Source: Nostoc sp. MS1
Lineage (GTDB): Bacteria > Cyanobacteriota > Cyanobacteriia > Cyanobacteriales > Nostocaceae
NCBI RefSeq assembly: GCF_019976755.1
Contig: NZ_AP023441.1
Location: forward strand, 1,240,001 to 1,304,000
Direction: 5' to 3'
DNA: 64,000 nucleotides
Of this stretch, positions 25,409 through 34,121 are shown one piece after another. Below the pieces are notes generated by a model. The model was not told the origin of the DNA and made no database searches. It saw nothing but the letters and a program-made list of their open reading frames with translations. The translations under genes and the position numbers were made by a program. Position 1 is the first letter of the stretch. Every line of letters begins with the position of its first letter.

Positions 25409-25747
25409 CTACTTAACAACTACTGACTGTTGACAAGTTAACAAAGGTTGAGCCGATCGCAATACCGCCTCCAGTAACCCAGGAAACAGCACCTCTAAGT
25501 CTTCGCACCGCAATCTGTTAATGTGCTGTGTCCCTTCTTTACGAGTCATCACTACGCCTGACTCTCGTAAAATCTTGAAGTGGTTAGACATGGTAGATTT
25601 GGCGATCGCAAAATCAAAGTCAGCACAACAATGCTCTCCCTTAGTTGCCAACAGCCGCACAATCTCCAATCGTACTGGATCACCCAAGGCGTACAGTACC
25701 CCTGGTAACGAAATGTCTTTTCGGTCTGGATGATATAAGAATCTCAT
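25409..25747 (-). CDS. ArsR-family transcriptional regulator
   Basis: A 112-aa winged-helix repressor. The DNA-binding part covers about residues 12-85: LYALGDPVRLEIVRLLATKG, then DFAIAKSTMSNHFKILRESG as the recognition region, and a wing VMTRKEGTQHINRL. The adjacent Cys pair in EHCCADF at the start of alpha-3 is the position used for metal or thiol sensing in this family. It is divergent from thioredoxin, with a 76-base gap holding a perfect palindrome, so it likely controls the redox genes on the other strand. Confidence 0.88.
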   Translation of the reverse strand: MRFLYHPDRKDISLPGVLYALGDPVRLEIVRLLATKGEHCCADFDFAIAKSTMSNHFKILRESGVVMTRKEGTQHINRLRCEDLEVLFPGLLEAVLRSAQPLLTCQQSVVVK

Positions 25748-25784
25748 ACTTGCATTATGTCTTAAAATGACTTATATTTTAATT

Positions 25785-25803
25785 ATTCGATAATATCGAA
25801 TAA
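25785..25803. promoter_or_regulatory. Perfect ArsR-type operator palindrome
   Basis: TATTCGAT (25785-25792) and ATCGAATA (25796-25803) form an exact 8-bp inverted repeat with a 3-base spacer. It lies 21 bases before the thioredoxin ATG and 38 bases before the ArsR start. Size and AT-rich dyad fit ArsR/SmtB-family operators. Confidence 0.75.
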
Positions 25804-25823
25804 ACGAATTAAGGATAGTAACC

Positions 25824-26156
25824 ATGACATCCATTATCAATGTCACAGAAGCAACATTCAAACAAGAAGTGTTGGATAGCACTGTTCCCGTGTTAGTGGA
25901 CTTTTGGGCCCCTTGGTGCGGCCCTTGTCGGATGGTAGCGCCAGTGGTAGATGAAGTTGCCAGCGAATACGACGGACAAGTCAAAGTGGTGAAACTAAAT
26001 ACAGATCAAAATCCCACCGTTGCCAGTCATTATGGTATCCGTAGCATTCCTACACTGATGGTTTTTAAGGAAGGAAGGCAAGTTAATACAGTCGTTGGGG
26101 CTGTTTCTAAGGTTACATTGACTAAAACTTTAGCACAGCATATTCAAGAACAATAG
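25824..26156 (+). CDS. trxA: Thioredoxin
   Basis: A 110-aa classical thioredoxin with the active site FWAPWCGPCRM near residues 28-38, cis-Pro in SIPTLMVF near 76, and full length. It reduces protein disulfides using thioredoxin reductase. Position next to ArsR, old yellow enzyme and nitroreductase suggests a stress-induced isoform rather than the housekeeping one. The gene symbol is generic. Confidence 0.93.
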   Translation: MTSIINVTEATFKQEVLDSTVPVLVDFWAPWCGPCRMVAPVVDEVASEYDGQVKVVKLNTDQNPTVASHYGIRSIPTLMVFKEGRQVNTVVGAVSKVTLTKTLAQHIQEQ

Positions 26157-26212
26157 TCATTAGTCATTAGTCATTAGTCAACAGTCAACAGTCAACAGTT
26201 ATTAATCATTAG
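26154..26212. repeat. Heptamer repeats between trx and the OYE gene
   Basis: Tandem TTAGTCA units followed by three AACAGTC units fill nearly the whole 60-base gap between the thioredoxin stop and the reductase start. If the genes are one operon, the mRNA carries this repeat. Confidence 0.8.
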
Positions 26213-26216
26213 TTCT

Positions 26217-27314
26217 ATGTCTACAAATATCAACTTATTTTCTCCTTACCAATTGGGAGAATTAGAATTACCCAACCGTGTTGTTATGGCTCCCTTAACT
26301 AGACAAAGGGCTGGCGAAGGGAATGTGCCACATCAATTAAATGCAATTTACTACGCTCAACGTGCTTCGGCTGGGTTAATTATTGCTGAAGCCACACAAG
26401 TTACACCCCAAGGACAAGGCTATCCCCATACACCAGGGATTCATTCCCCAGAACAGGTTGCAGGGTGGAAATTAGTAACTGATACTGTACATCAACAAGG
26501 CGGGAGAATTTTTCTGCAATTGTGGCACGTAGGCAGAATTTCTCATCCTGACTTACAACCGGATGGGGTATTACCTGTAGCACCTTCGGCTATTGCGCCT
26601 AAAGGTGAAGTATTTACTTATGAGGGAAAGAAACCTTATGTTACTCCTCGTGCTTTGGAAACATCGGAAATTCCAAATATTGTAGAACAATATCGCCAAG
26701 GAGCAGCGAACGCCCTAGCGGCTGGGTTTGATGGTGTAGAGATTCATAGTGCTAATGGTTATTTAATTGACCAGTTTCTTAGGGATAGCACTAATCAACG
26801 TACAGACAAGTATGGCGGTTCCGTAGAAAATCGCGCCCGGTTGTTGTTAGAAATCACTGAGGCGGTGACGAGTGTATGGGATTCTCAACGGGTGGGTGTC
26901 AGACTCTCACCCAGTGGCACATTTAATGATATTAGTGACTCAAATCCTCTAGAGACGTTTGGTTATGCGGCTCAAGCTTTGAACCGTTTCAACTTGGCAT
27001 ACTTACATATCTTTGAAGCTATCGAAGCAGACATTAGACACGGTGCAAAAGTTGTACCTACCAGTTATCTGCGGGAACGCTTTACAGGTACACTCATCGT
27101 TAATGGTGGTTACACCCGTGAAAAAGCTGATACTGTACTAGCAAATAACGCAGCCGATTTAGTTGCTTTTGGTACTTTGTTTATCTCCAACCCTGATTTG
27201 CCTGAACGCTTGGCACTCAATGCACCACTCAATCAGCCAGATCCCTCAACCTATTATGGTGGTGGGGAAAAAGGTTATACAGATTATCCATTTTTAGAAC
27301 TTGCTAGTAAATAA
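26217..27314 (+). CDS. Old yellow enzyme family alkene reductase
   Basis: A 365-aa FMN-dependent NAD(P)H reductase of activated C=C bonds (NemA/OYE class). Motifs are NRVVMAPLTRQRAGEGNVP at the N-terminus, LQLWHVGRISHP, the substrate-binding HSANGYLIDQFLRD (His and Asn near residues 176 and 179), and RTDKYGGSVENRARLLLEI. The C-terminal phosphate-binding part has VNGGYTREKAD and ADLVAFGTLFISNPDLPERL. Cyanobacterial relatives reduce maleimides and cyclohexenones. It lies in a thioredoxin-OYE-nitroreductase run probably controlled by ArsR. Confidence 0.93.
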   Translation: MSTNINLFSPYQLGELELPNRVVMAPLTRQRAGEGNVPHQLNAIYYAQRASAGLIIAEATQVTPQGQGYPHTPGIHSPEQVAGWKLVTDTVHQQGGRIFLQLWHVGRISHPDLQPDGVLPVAPSAIAPKGEVFTYEGKKPYVTPRALETSEIPNIVEQYRQGAANALAAGFDGVEIHSANGYLIDQFLRDSTNQRTDKYGGSVENRARLLLEITEAVTSVWDSQRVGVRLSPSGTFNDISDSNPLETFGYAAQALNRFNLAYLHIFEAIEADIRHGAKVVPTSYLRERFTGTLIVNGGYTREKADTVLANNAADLVAFGTLFISNPDLPERLALNAPLNQPDPSTYYGGGEKGYTDYPFLELASK

Positions 27315-27394
27315 TTAGCATTTCTTGTAATCTACTGGCAGGCAAACTTTTACACCTAAATTGCCACAAAAACTAAATCATAGGGGAGAATCTC

Positions 27395-28060
27395 ATGAGT
27401 AGTATCACCCAAACTCAAGCTTTAGATGTACCAAGCGCTATAGTTCAACGCCGCTCGATCAAAACTTTTAAGAATGATGCGATCGCACCTGAATTACTCA
27501 AGCAACTGGTAGAGTTAACAGTAGCCGCACCCAGTAGCTTTAATATTCAAGATTGGCGGATTATTCTCGTCCAAGATGAAGCGCAAAAGGCAGCCCTCGC
27601 CGCCGCCTCCTGGAACCAAAAACAAATTATCGAAGCACCAGTTACCTTTGTCTTTGCAGCCGATACCACGGCTGGGGAAGGAGATTTAACGCCAATTTTT
27701 GAAACAGCTTTAGGAACTGGAGCCTGGAACGAAGGTACAGTTAATTATTTTAAAGACTCAATACCCCAATTTCAAGCAGGGTTAGGAGATAAGCGTCGGG
27801 AGTACGCCATTAAAGATGCAATTATCGCAGCGACTCATTTAGTATTAGCGGCAGAAAGTTTAGGCTTATCTACCTGCTTTATGAATGGTTGGGTTGAAGA
27901 CAAAGTTAAAGAAGTGATTGGCGCGGCTGATAATTCCAATTTAGCGATCGCAGTTTTAGTTCCCGTTGGCTATGCAGCAGAACCCCGATTAAACCCTGGT
28001 CGTTTGCCATTGTCTAGCAACGTCTTTGTAGATACAATTCATAATCCTTACGTCGGATAA
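27395..28060 (+). CDS. Nitroreductase-family oxidoreductase
   Basis: A 221-aa FMN-dependent reductase with the family layout: the phosphate-contacting QRRSIKTFKNDAIAPELL, then AAPSSFNIQDWRIILVQD (about residues 47-62), a mid-region KDAIIAATHLVLAAESLGLS, and a C-terminal VPVGYAAEPRLNPGRLPLS. These enzymes reduce nitroaromatics, quinones or similar electrophiles. It follows the OYE gene by 80 bases on the same strand and is probably the last gene of the ArsR-controlled group. Confidence 0.9.
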   Translation: MSSITQTQALDVPSAIVQRRSIKTFKNDAIAPELLKQLVELTVAAPSSFNIQDWRIILVQDEAQKAALAAASWNQKQIIEAPVTFVFAADTTAGEGDLTPIFETALGTGAWNEGTVNYFKDSIPQFQAGLGDKRREYAIKDAIIAATHLVLAAESLGLSTCFMNGWVEDKVKEVIGAADNSNLAIAVLVPVGYAAEPRLNPGRLPLSSNVFVDTIHNPYVG

Positions 28061-28199
28061 TAGGGAGTAGGAAGAAAATAGGGGGTAAGCAATTTTTACT
28101 CTTGCCCCTATTCACATTGTTTATCCTACTTTGAGAGTAAGAAACTAGAAAAGTTGTATAAAACTGACCAATCTTTTGTAAAAGAAGAAAACTAGTATT

Positions 28200-28427
28200 A
28201 TGAATATTGCCAAACTCAGCACTGATGGCACTCATCAAGTCGTTATTTTACCTGAAGATTTTCAACTCACAGGCACAGAAGTTTATGTTAAAAAAATCGG
28301 TAATGCAATTGTTCTTATTGCCAAAGATAATCCTTGGGAATCTCTAATTGAGAGTTTAGACAAATTTTCCGATGATTTCATGACTAATAGAAATCAGCCA
28401 TTAACAGAAACTAGAGAGAGTAGGTAA
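28200..28427 (+). CDS. vapB: VapB-type antitoxin (AbrB/MazE fold)
   Basis: 75 aa. The N-terminal half has a swapped-hairpin AbrB pattern: AKLSTDGTHQVVILPEDFQL and TEVYVKKIGNAIVLIAKD. The C-terminal half (WESLIESLDKFSDDFM) is the toxin-binding tail. The stop codon TAA is directly followed by the ATG of the toxin, the usual toxin-antitoxin coupling. It should repress its own promoter and neutralise VapC. Confidence 0.85.
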   Translation: MNIAKLSTDGTHQVVILPEDFQLTGTEVYVKKIGNAIVLIAKDNPWESLIESLDKFSDDFMTNRNQPLTETRESR

Positions 28428-28826
28428 ATGCAATACCTGCTTGATACCAATATTTGCATTTACCTCATCAAGCAAAAACCTCAAAAAGTACTGGATAAAT
28501 TTCAAACCTTAAGTATTTTTGAGATAGGTATTTCCTCTATTACTGTTGCTGAACTTGAGTACGGAGTTGCTAAAAGCCAACAAAAAGAGAAAAACCGTAC
28601 AGCTTTGCTACAATTTTTGCTACCTCTAGAAATTGTCGAATTTAATCAAGCATCTGCAACGATTTACGGCAGCATTAGAAGTTATCTTGAAAGTCAAGGG
28701 AGCGTTATTGGTGCAATGGGTATGCTCATCGCCGCTCATGCCTTAAGTTTAGGAGTAACTCTTGTCAGCAATAATATTAGAGAATTTTCTCGCATTCCTA
28801 ATTTGTTATTAGAAAATTGGGTTTAA
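28428..28826 (+). CDS. vapC: VapC-type PIN-domain ribonuclease toxin
   Basis: 132 aa. PIN-domain acidic residues are visible: the first Asp in YLLDTNICIYLI, Glu in SITVAELEYGV, an Asp-to-Gly change in GAMGMLIAAHAL (usual motif D-x-L-I-A-A-H-A), and SNNIREFSRIPNLLLENW at the end. The change of the third acidic position (MGMLIAAHA) could weaken or abolish Mg binding. VapC toxins cut tRNA or rRNA. It is located after the nitroreductase gene with no clear link. Confidence 0.85.
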   Translation: MQYLLDTNICIYLIKQKPQKVLDKFQTLSIFEIGISSITVAELEYGVAKSQQKEKNRTALLQFLLPLEIVEFNQASATIYGSIRSYLESQGSVIGAMGMLIAAHALSLGVTLVSNNIREFSRIPNLLLENWV

Positions 28827-28933
28827 TGGGAAAATGTTATCCTAACTTTTCTTCATATTACATATAGCAAAATTAGGATTTTTTCCCTGAATCAATTGAC
28901 AAAGCTGTAATCTAATATTTTAGTAACAATGAA

Positions 28934-28969
28934 AAAACCTGAATAGTCACTACAACTAGTTCAGGTTTT
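28934..28969. terminator. Bidirectional hairpin terminator
   Basis: AAAACCTGAA (28934-28943) and TTCAGGTTTT (28960-28969) form a perfect 10-bp stem with an inner TAGT/ACTA pairing. A/T-rich flanks supply a U-run on either strand. It lies between the converging vapC and DUF2973 genes. Confidence 0.75.
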
Positions 28970-29032
28970 GGTTTAAATCAAGAATTTTCTTAAAAACTGA
29001 AAAATATTAAATTCGATGCTACATCTATTGCT

Positions 29033-29350
29033 CTATGCTTCTTCTGATTTTTCGCTTTTATGTCCTGGTGAAGATTCATAAAGAGCATCTAATTGTTGAC
29101 GGGCATCTTCAACATTAATAGAACGCATAACCAACAGAGGCTCTTTAATAAATTTACCTGTACTATCCAATAATTCTGGATGTGGTGCGACTTGTCTATT
29201 GGATGATAAGTAACCATAGCCTCCCTGATTTCCACCACCAGAACGCAACCCATCACGATCAAAACTAAACATAATTAAGTTGCGAATTAAGTTAGCAACA
29301 GCTATGACAGCCAGAACCGTAAAAGCCAGAATATAGAGTAGGTGTAACAT
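29033..29350 (-). CDS. DUF2973 family protein
   Basis: 105 aa from the ATG at 29350. An in-frame TTG at 29374 would add eight residues, but a GGAGG sits seven bases before the ATG, which decides the start. One N-terminal membrane helix (MLHLLYILAFTVLAVIAVAN) is followed by a Gly/Asn/Tyr-rich stretch and the motif HPELLDSTGKFIKEPLLVMR, characteristic of this cyanobacteria-only family. It precedes DUF2605, its usual partner. Function unknown. Confidence 0.8.
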   Translation of the reverse strand: MLHLLYILAFTVLAVIAVANLIRNLIMFSFDRDGLRSGGGNQGGYGYLSSNRQVAPHPELLDSTGKFIKEPLLVMRSINVEDARQQLDALYESSPGHKSEKSEEA

Positions 29351-29594
29351 CGGATTTTCCTCCAGGGACAGCAAATTTTGAAATTTATACTTTAAACGTT
29401 TTATTTCGCCTGTTTATTACCACTGGCGAGGCTAAATAATTAACGCACTTACAGAAATTGCGTTTATATCTATTTGGAGAAATTTGTCAACATTATCTCA
29501 TAAATTGTAGCTTATAATACATTATCTTTTTCTTAAAATAATATTAAGAATTTTCTATGATCATTATGAGTAATGCAACATTCTGCCATTTGTA

Positions 29595-29912
29595 TTAATT
29601 AGACTGCTGAGAACGAAAGCGTGCTGCTACATTCCAGCATTCAGTTACTAATTGATGCCAAGGTGTCATCGTTGCCATGTCAATTCCCACTTGCCCCTCA
29701 GTAGCAGCAAACAGCATTCTTGCTGTGTTTAGTTCTTCCTGGGCTTGCTTAACACGTAAAAGCAAGTCTAACTGCTCTTGTTCATCCATAAATGAGAGCC
29801 GCTCAGTTTCCAGAAAGTCACACGATCGCTTAAACCAATACTGAAAATCGTCTAGCAACGGTTCCAATACCGTCTTTAGCAGATCAGTTCCCGATATGTT
29901 CGAGTCTGACAT
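29595..29912 (-). CDS. DUF2605 family protein
   Basis: A 105-aa helical protein with LLKTVLEPLLDDFQYWFKRS at the N-terminus and MTPWHQLVTECWNVAARFRS at the C-terminus. This family is confined to cyanobacteria and commonly sits beside DUF2973, as here (244 bases upstream of that gene on the same strand). The small acidic helical fold suggests a protein-binding role; nothing firmer can be said. Confidence 0.75.
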   Translation of the reverse strand: MSDSNISGTDLLKTVLEPLLDDFQYWFKRSCDFLETERLSFMDEQEQLDLLLRVKQAQEELNTARMLFAATEGQVGIDMATMTPWHQLVTECWNVAARFRSQQSN

Positions 29913-30354
29913 AAATGAGAGAGATACTTCTAATTTCTTTATTAATATTAACTCTATTTATCTTTCTTAACATTAGTATACGCTATTTCTCAAGAAATAT
30001 TTAAGCCATATCTGTAGTCATAAATACAGAAATATACATCGGCTCAGATCGTAGAAACTAGAAAAGAAATATTTTTTTGACAATTTGCTGTATTATTTAT
30101 GACACAAATATTCAGTTAGAAAGAAAGCAACAGTAAAACCATCTCTTTACCCTGCCAACTTGCTGTTTTGATTAAAATAGATAAATCTCAAAACATCCCC
30201 CAGAATCAATAGGTATTTATCAACATCTTCTGCTTTAAGCAAAAGTACCTTAATTACTAAGGAAAGCGTCCACAGCAGGAACATAAGCCCGTGTTATATT
30301 TGGGTAGATTTTGAGAACTTAAATTGATAAATTACTCTTGCAGTCACTTCGCTA
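29913..30354. other. Intergenic region upstream of thrS
   Basis: About 440 AT-rich bases between divergent genes DUF2605 and thrS. It must hold both promoters. I looked for leader hairpins near the thrS start and saw none of note; there is no T-box-like structure and no repeat tract. Confidence 0.4.
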
Positions 30355-32202
30355 ATGGTTCAGCAGCCAATGTCGCCTAATCAAGACCCCAACAATCAGC
30401 CAGAACAACCCCAAAAAATTTACTTACCGCGTACCAGCGAATCAGAAACCTTAAAAAAGATTCGCCACACCGCTTCCCATGTAATGGCAATGGCAGTGCA
30501 GAAGCTGTTCCCCAAGGCGCAAGTTACAATTGGCCCCTGGATTGAGAATGGATTTTATTACGACTTTGACAATCCAGAGCCATTTAGTGATAAGGATCTT
30601 AAAGCCATCCAAAAAGAGATGGTGAAGATTATTAATCGCAAACTGCCAGTAATTCGGGAAGAAGTCAGCCGCGAAGAAGCCCAACGACGCATTGAGGAAA
30701 TCAAAGAGCCTTATAAATTAGAAATCTTGGCAGATATTAAACAAGAACCGATCACAATTTACCACTTAGGAGAAGAGTGGTGGGATTTGTGCGCCGGGCC
30801 TCATGTAGAAAACACTAAAGAAATCAACCCGAAAGCAATTGAGTTAGAAAGTGTTGCGGGTGCTTATTGGCGTGGGGATGAAACCAAAGCCCAATTACAA
30901 CGTATTTATGCTACTGCGTGGGAGACTCCCGAACAACTAACCGAGTATAAGCGCCGCAAAGAAGAAGCCTTACGACGCGACCACCGTAAACTCGGTAAAG
31001 AATTGGGATTATTTATCTTTTCTGAACAAGTAGGGCCTGGTTTACCTTTGTGGACGCCTAAAGGTACTTTGCTACGCAGCATTTTAGAAGATTATCTCAA
31101 GCAAGAACAAATCAAACGTGGCTACCAACAGGTTGTAACCCCTCACATTGGCAGAGTTGATTTATTTAAAACCTCTGGACACTGGCAGAAATACAAAGAT
31201 GATTTGTTTCCCATGATGGCAGAGGATGAAAAAGCAGCAGAACAAGAACAAGGCTTTGTTCTCAAAGCTATGAACTGCCCTTTTCACATCCAAATATACA
31301 AGAGTGAGTTACGTTCATATCGAGAATTACCGATTAGATTAGCTGAATTTGGTACTGTTTACCGTTATGAGCAATCTGGGGAACTAGGCGGTTTAACTCG
31401 TGTACGTGGCTTTACTCAAGACGATGCTCACATCTTTGTTACCCCAGAACAGTTAGATGAAGAATTTCTCAAGGTCGTAGATTTGATATTGTCGGTGATT
31501 AAGACTTTAAAATTAGGTAGTTTTAAAGCGCGACTCAGTTTCCGTGATCCAGCTAGCGATAAATACATCGGTGCAGATGAAGCTTGGAACCAAGCCGAAA
31601 ATGCTATTCGTCGTGCAGTTGAAACCTTGGGGATGGATCATTTTGAAGGTATTGGGGAAGCCGCCTTCTACGGGCCTAAGTTAGACTTCATTGTCAAAGA
31701 TGCTTTAGATAGAGAATGGCAATTAGGCACCGTACAGGTAGATTACAACTTACCAGAACGCTTTGATTTGGAATACGTCGCTGAAGATGGTTCCCGCAAA
31801 CGTCCGGTAATGATTCACCGTGCGCCTTTCGGTTCTCTAGAACGGCTGATTGGTATCTTAATTGAAGAATATGCGGGGGATTTCCCCTTATGGTTAGCAC
31901 CAGTGCAAGCGAGATTGTTACCTGTAGGCGAAGCACAGCTTGACTTTACCAAAGAGGTAGCCGCAAAAATGCAGGCATTGGGTATTCGTGCCGAAGTTGA
32001 CAATAGTGGCGATCGCTTGGGTAAACTCATCCGCAACGCCGAAAAAGATAAAATACCCGTGATGGCAGTTATAGGAGCTAAGGAAGTAGAAACCAACACC
32101 CTCAGCATCCGTACCCGCGCTTCTGGGGAGTTAGGCGCTATACCTGTGGATGAAGTAGTACAGAAGATGAAGGATGCGATCGCTAACTACGAGAACTTCT
32201 AG
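30355..32202 (+). CDS. thrS: Threonyl-tRNA synthetase lacking the TGS domain
   Basis: Charges tRNA-Thr. The 615-aa protein begins with about 33 polar residues and goes directly into the editing domain, so the N-terminal TGS domain (about 60 aa) of typical bacterial ThrRS is missing. The editing motifs HTASH (about residues 37-41) and CAGPH (about 146-150) are intact. The class II core has MNCPFHIQIY (zinc Cys), VYRYEQSGEL (motif 2) and MIHRAPFGSLERLIGIL (motif 3). The anticodon-binding domain closes the protein. Some filamentous cyanobacteria have two ThrRS; which one this is cannot be decided here. Confidence 0.95.
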   Translation: MVQQPMSPNQDPNNQPEQPQKIYLPRTSESETLKKIRHTASHVMAMAVQKLFPKAQVTIGPWIENGFYYDFDNPEPFSDKDLKAIQKEMVKIINRKLPVIREEVSREEAQRRIEEIKEPYKLEILADIKQEPITIYHLGEEWWDLCAGPHVENTKEINPKAIELESVAGAYWRGDETKAQLQRIYATAWETPEQLTEYKRRKEEALRRDHRKLGKELGLFIFSEQVGPGLPLWTPKGTLLRSILEDYLKQEQIKRGYQQVVTPHIGRVDLFKTSGHWQKYKDDLFPMMAEDEKAAEQEQGFVLKAMNCPFHIQIYKSELRSYRELPIRLAEFGTVYRYEQSGELGGLTRVRGFTQDDAHIFVTPEQLDEEFLKVVDLILSVIKTLKLGSFKARLSFRDPASDKYIGADEAWNQAENAIRRAVETLGMDHFEGIGEAAFYGPKLDFIVKDALDREWQLGTVQVDYNLPERFDLEYVAEDGSRKRPVMIHRAPFGSLERLIGILIEEYAGDFPLWLAPVQARLLPVGEAQLDFTKEVAAKMQALGIRAEVDNSGDRLGKLIRNAEKDKIPVMAVIGAKEVETNTLSIRTRASGELGAIPVDEVVQKMKDAIANYENF

Positions 32203-32210
32203 TCATCAGT

Positions 32211-32231
32211 CGCCTGGATATTATCCAGGCG
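32211..32231 (+). terminator. Hairpin downstream of thrS
   Basis: CGCCTGGA (32211-32218) and TCCAGGCG (32224-32231) form a perfect 8-bp stem with a 5-base loop, eight bases after the stop. No U-run follows, so it is a stable 3' end structure rather than a model intrinsic terminator. Confidence 0.6.
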
Positions 32232-32632
32232 ATAACCTCAATTAATTAAACATACTGCTATGAGTACTACAAAAAATAAAGTCAGTCCAATCTCTTTTAC
32301 AGCAACTACCAGATGATTGCTCAATTGAAGATATCCAATATCATTTATAGGTAATTGATAAAGTTATGCGAGGATTAGAAATACAACAAGTGAAGATTGT
32401 AATGAACTGTATTTCGCAGATTTTGGCTTTATAAAGCAGATAAAATGTAGCCATGAAGATACTGTGAAAATCTCAAATTTTTTAAGAAAAAGTTAAATCA
32501 AGCTAATCGTAAATACATAATTTCTGACAAATTTTAAGGTTGTACAAATTGTTTATCTTTTGCGGAAATTTTTAATTAGAATATGTATATAACATTACTA
32601 TAATTAATATTAGAGCCTGTTGGAGGGCTGCT
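32232..32632. other. Intergenic region after thrS
   Basis: About 400 AT-rich bases with no ORF of protein-like composition, no heptamer tract and no strong hairpin. Its last 100 bases probably hold the promoter of the exported protein gene that follows; GGAGGGC precedes that ATG. Confidence 0.35.
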
Positions 32633-33124
32633 ATGAAGTATTGTCGCCCCCGACTTCATTTTCGAGGCGGTTGGTTTTTGGCTATAGCTGCAACTGTAAT
32701 TAGTACACCTGTAATTGCACAGACAGCTAATTTTGCCACACTTAACTTATCACCAGGGTTTACACCAGCACAAGGAAAGGTTTCTGGTTATACAGGTGGT
32801 GGCTATTCTGTCTCTGCTATTAGTAATCGCGATCGCGATAAAAAACCTTGCATTGGCTTTGCTGACCCCAAGCCAGACCACATCATGGTGTTAGAAAAAG
32901 ACTTCCCGCGTCTGAAATTACAAATTAATAGTGGTGGGACTGATACTACCCTATTAATTCAAGGGCCAGACGATAAAACAATTCGTTGTGGTGATGACAC
33001 AGGAAAGAGTAAAGACGCTAGTATTGATGACCGCAACTGGAAAAAAGGTACTTATCATATCTGGATTGCCACATTTAATCCTGGTGTCAAACGCAATTAC
33101 ACCTTAATTGTCCAAGAGCAATAA
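32633..33124 (+). CDS. Exported hypothetical protein
   Basis: A 163-aa protein. The signal peptide spans about residues 1-29 (basic start MKYCRPRLHFRGG, cleavage near VIAQT). The mature part is a compact beta-rich domain with a Cys pair (KKPCIGFAD and TIRCGDDTG) that could form a disulfide, the segment PRLKLQINSGGTDTTLLIQG, and a final GTYHIWIATFNPGVKRNYTL resembling PPC-type domains. No catalytic motif. Probably a periplasmic or surface protein; I do not recognise a name. Confidence 0.65.
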   Translation: MKYCRPRLHFRGGWFLAIAATVISTPVIAQTANFATLNLSPGFTPAQGKVSGYTGGGYSVSAISNRDRDKKPCIGFADPKPDHIMVLEKDFPRLKLQINSGGTDTTLLIQGPDDKTIRCGDDTGKSKDASIDDRNWKKGTYHIWIATFNPGVKRNYTLIVQEQ

Positions 33125-33281
33125 AACCCTTACACCCAGTCTTAAAATAGATAATCTAAGTGCATCAGTCCTAAATCAAAGTCTTAGTTTAGGATGAAAA
33201 ATTTTTGTCTGCATAATAATTAACAACATGAGCGATATGATCAAACAGTAGCTTGTTGTGCTTTACCGAGGGTACTATCTC

Positions 33282-34043
33282 GTGCTATCTACACTACGTG
33301 CGGACTTTCGTATTATATTTGAACGTGACCCGGCTGCCCGTAACTTGCTGGAGGTCTTGTTTTGTTACCCCGGTTTGCAAGCCCTATTATTCCATCGGGT
33401 AGCTAACTGGCTTCATCGTGTCGGGATACCGTTTATACCCCGTCTGATTTCTCATATTGCCCGATTTTTAACAGGGATTGAAATTCACCCTGGTGCAACA
33501 ATAGGAGAAGGTGTGTTTATCGACCACGGTATGGGTGTAGTAATTGGTGAGACTGCGATCATCGGAAATTACGCCTTAATTTATCAAGGTGTTACCCTTG
33601 GGGGAACAGGTAAAGAAAGCGGTAAACGTCACCCAACTCTGGGGGAAAATGTTGTTGTTGGTGCGGGTGCTAAGGTACTCGGTAATATTGAAATTGGCAA
33701 CAATGTGCGTATTGGTGCTGGGTCTGTTGTGTTAAGAGATGTACCCTCTAACTGTACAGTTGTGGGTATTCCAGGGCGAATTGTTTATCGTTCTGGTGCT
33801 AGAGTCGATCCCTTGGAACATAACAATTTACCCGACTCCGAAGCGCAAGTAATTCGTGCTTTAGTTGACCGCATCGAATTATTAGAACAGCAAATACAAG
33901 CTTTACAGGATAACCAGTCTGTTTCCAAATCTTTTGCTTTAGTTGCTGCGACTGCTTCAGAAGAAAAAATTTCTCATGATTCTCAATGGTGCAATCTCAA
34001 GGATAAGGCAATACAAGAATTTCTTGATGGTGCAGGGATCTAG
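33282..34043 (+). CDS. cysE: Serine O-acetyltransferase
   Basis: First step of cysteine synthesis from serine and acetyl-CoA. From the GTG at 33282 the protein is 253 aa, beginning VLSTLRADFRIIFERDPAAR as in other cyanobacterial CysE; an upstream GTG at 33258 is less likely. The left-handed beta-helix hexapeptide repeats run from GIEIHPGATIGEGVFIDHG to GAGSVVLRDVPSNCTVVGIP, including the catalytic His-Asp region (FIDHGMGVVIGET) and GVTLGGTGKESGKRHP. A helical C-terminal extension of about 70 residues follows. It is not next to other cys genes. Confidence 0.92.
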   Translation: MLSTLRADFRIIFERDPAARNLLEVLFCYPGLQALLFHRVANWLHRVGIPFIPRLISHIARFLTGIEIHPGATIGEGVFIDHGMGVVIGETAIIGNYALIYQGVTLGGTGKESGKRHPTLGENVVVGAGAKVLGNIEIGNNVRIGAGSVVLRDVPSNCTVVGIPGRIVYRSGARVDPLEHNNLPDSEAQVIRALVDRIELLEQQIQALQDNQSVSKSFALVAATASEEKISHDSQWCNLKDKAIQEFLDGAGI

Positions 34044-34121
34044 AGGAAATTCAAAATTCCCGAACCTCTCTTTCACAACTTCCCCTTTACTTGTTCCCAC
34101 TCCCTACTCCCTACTCCGCAT

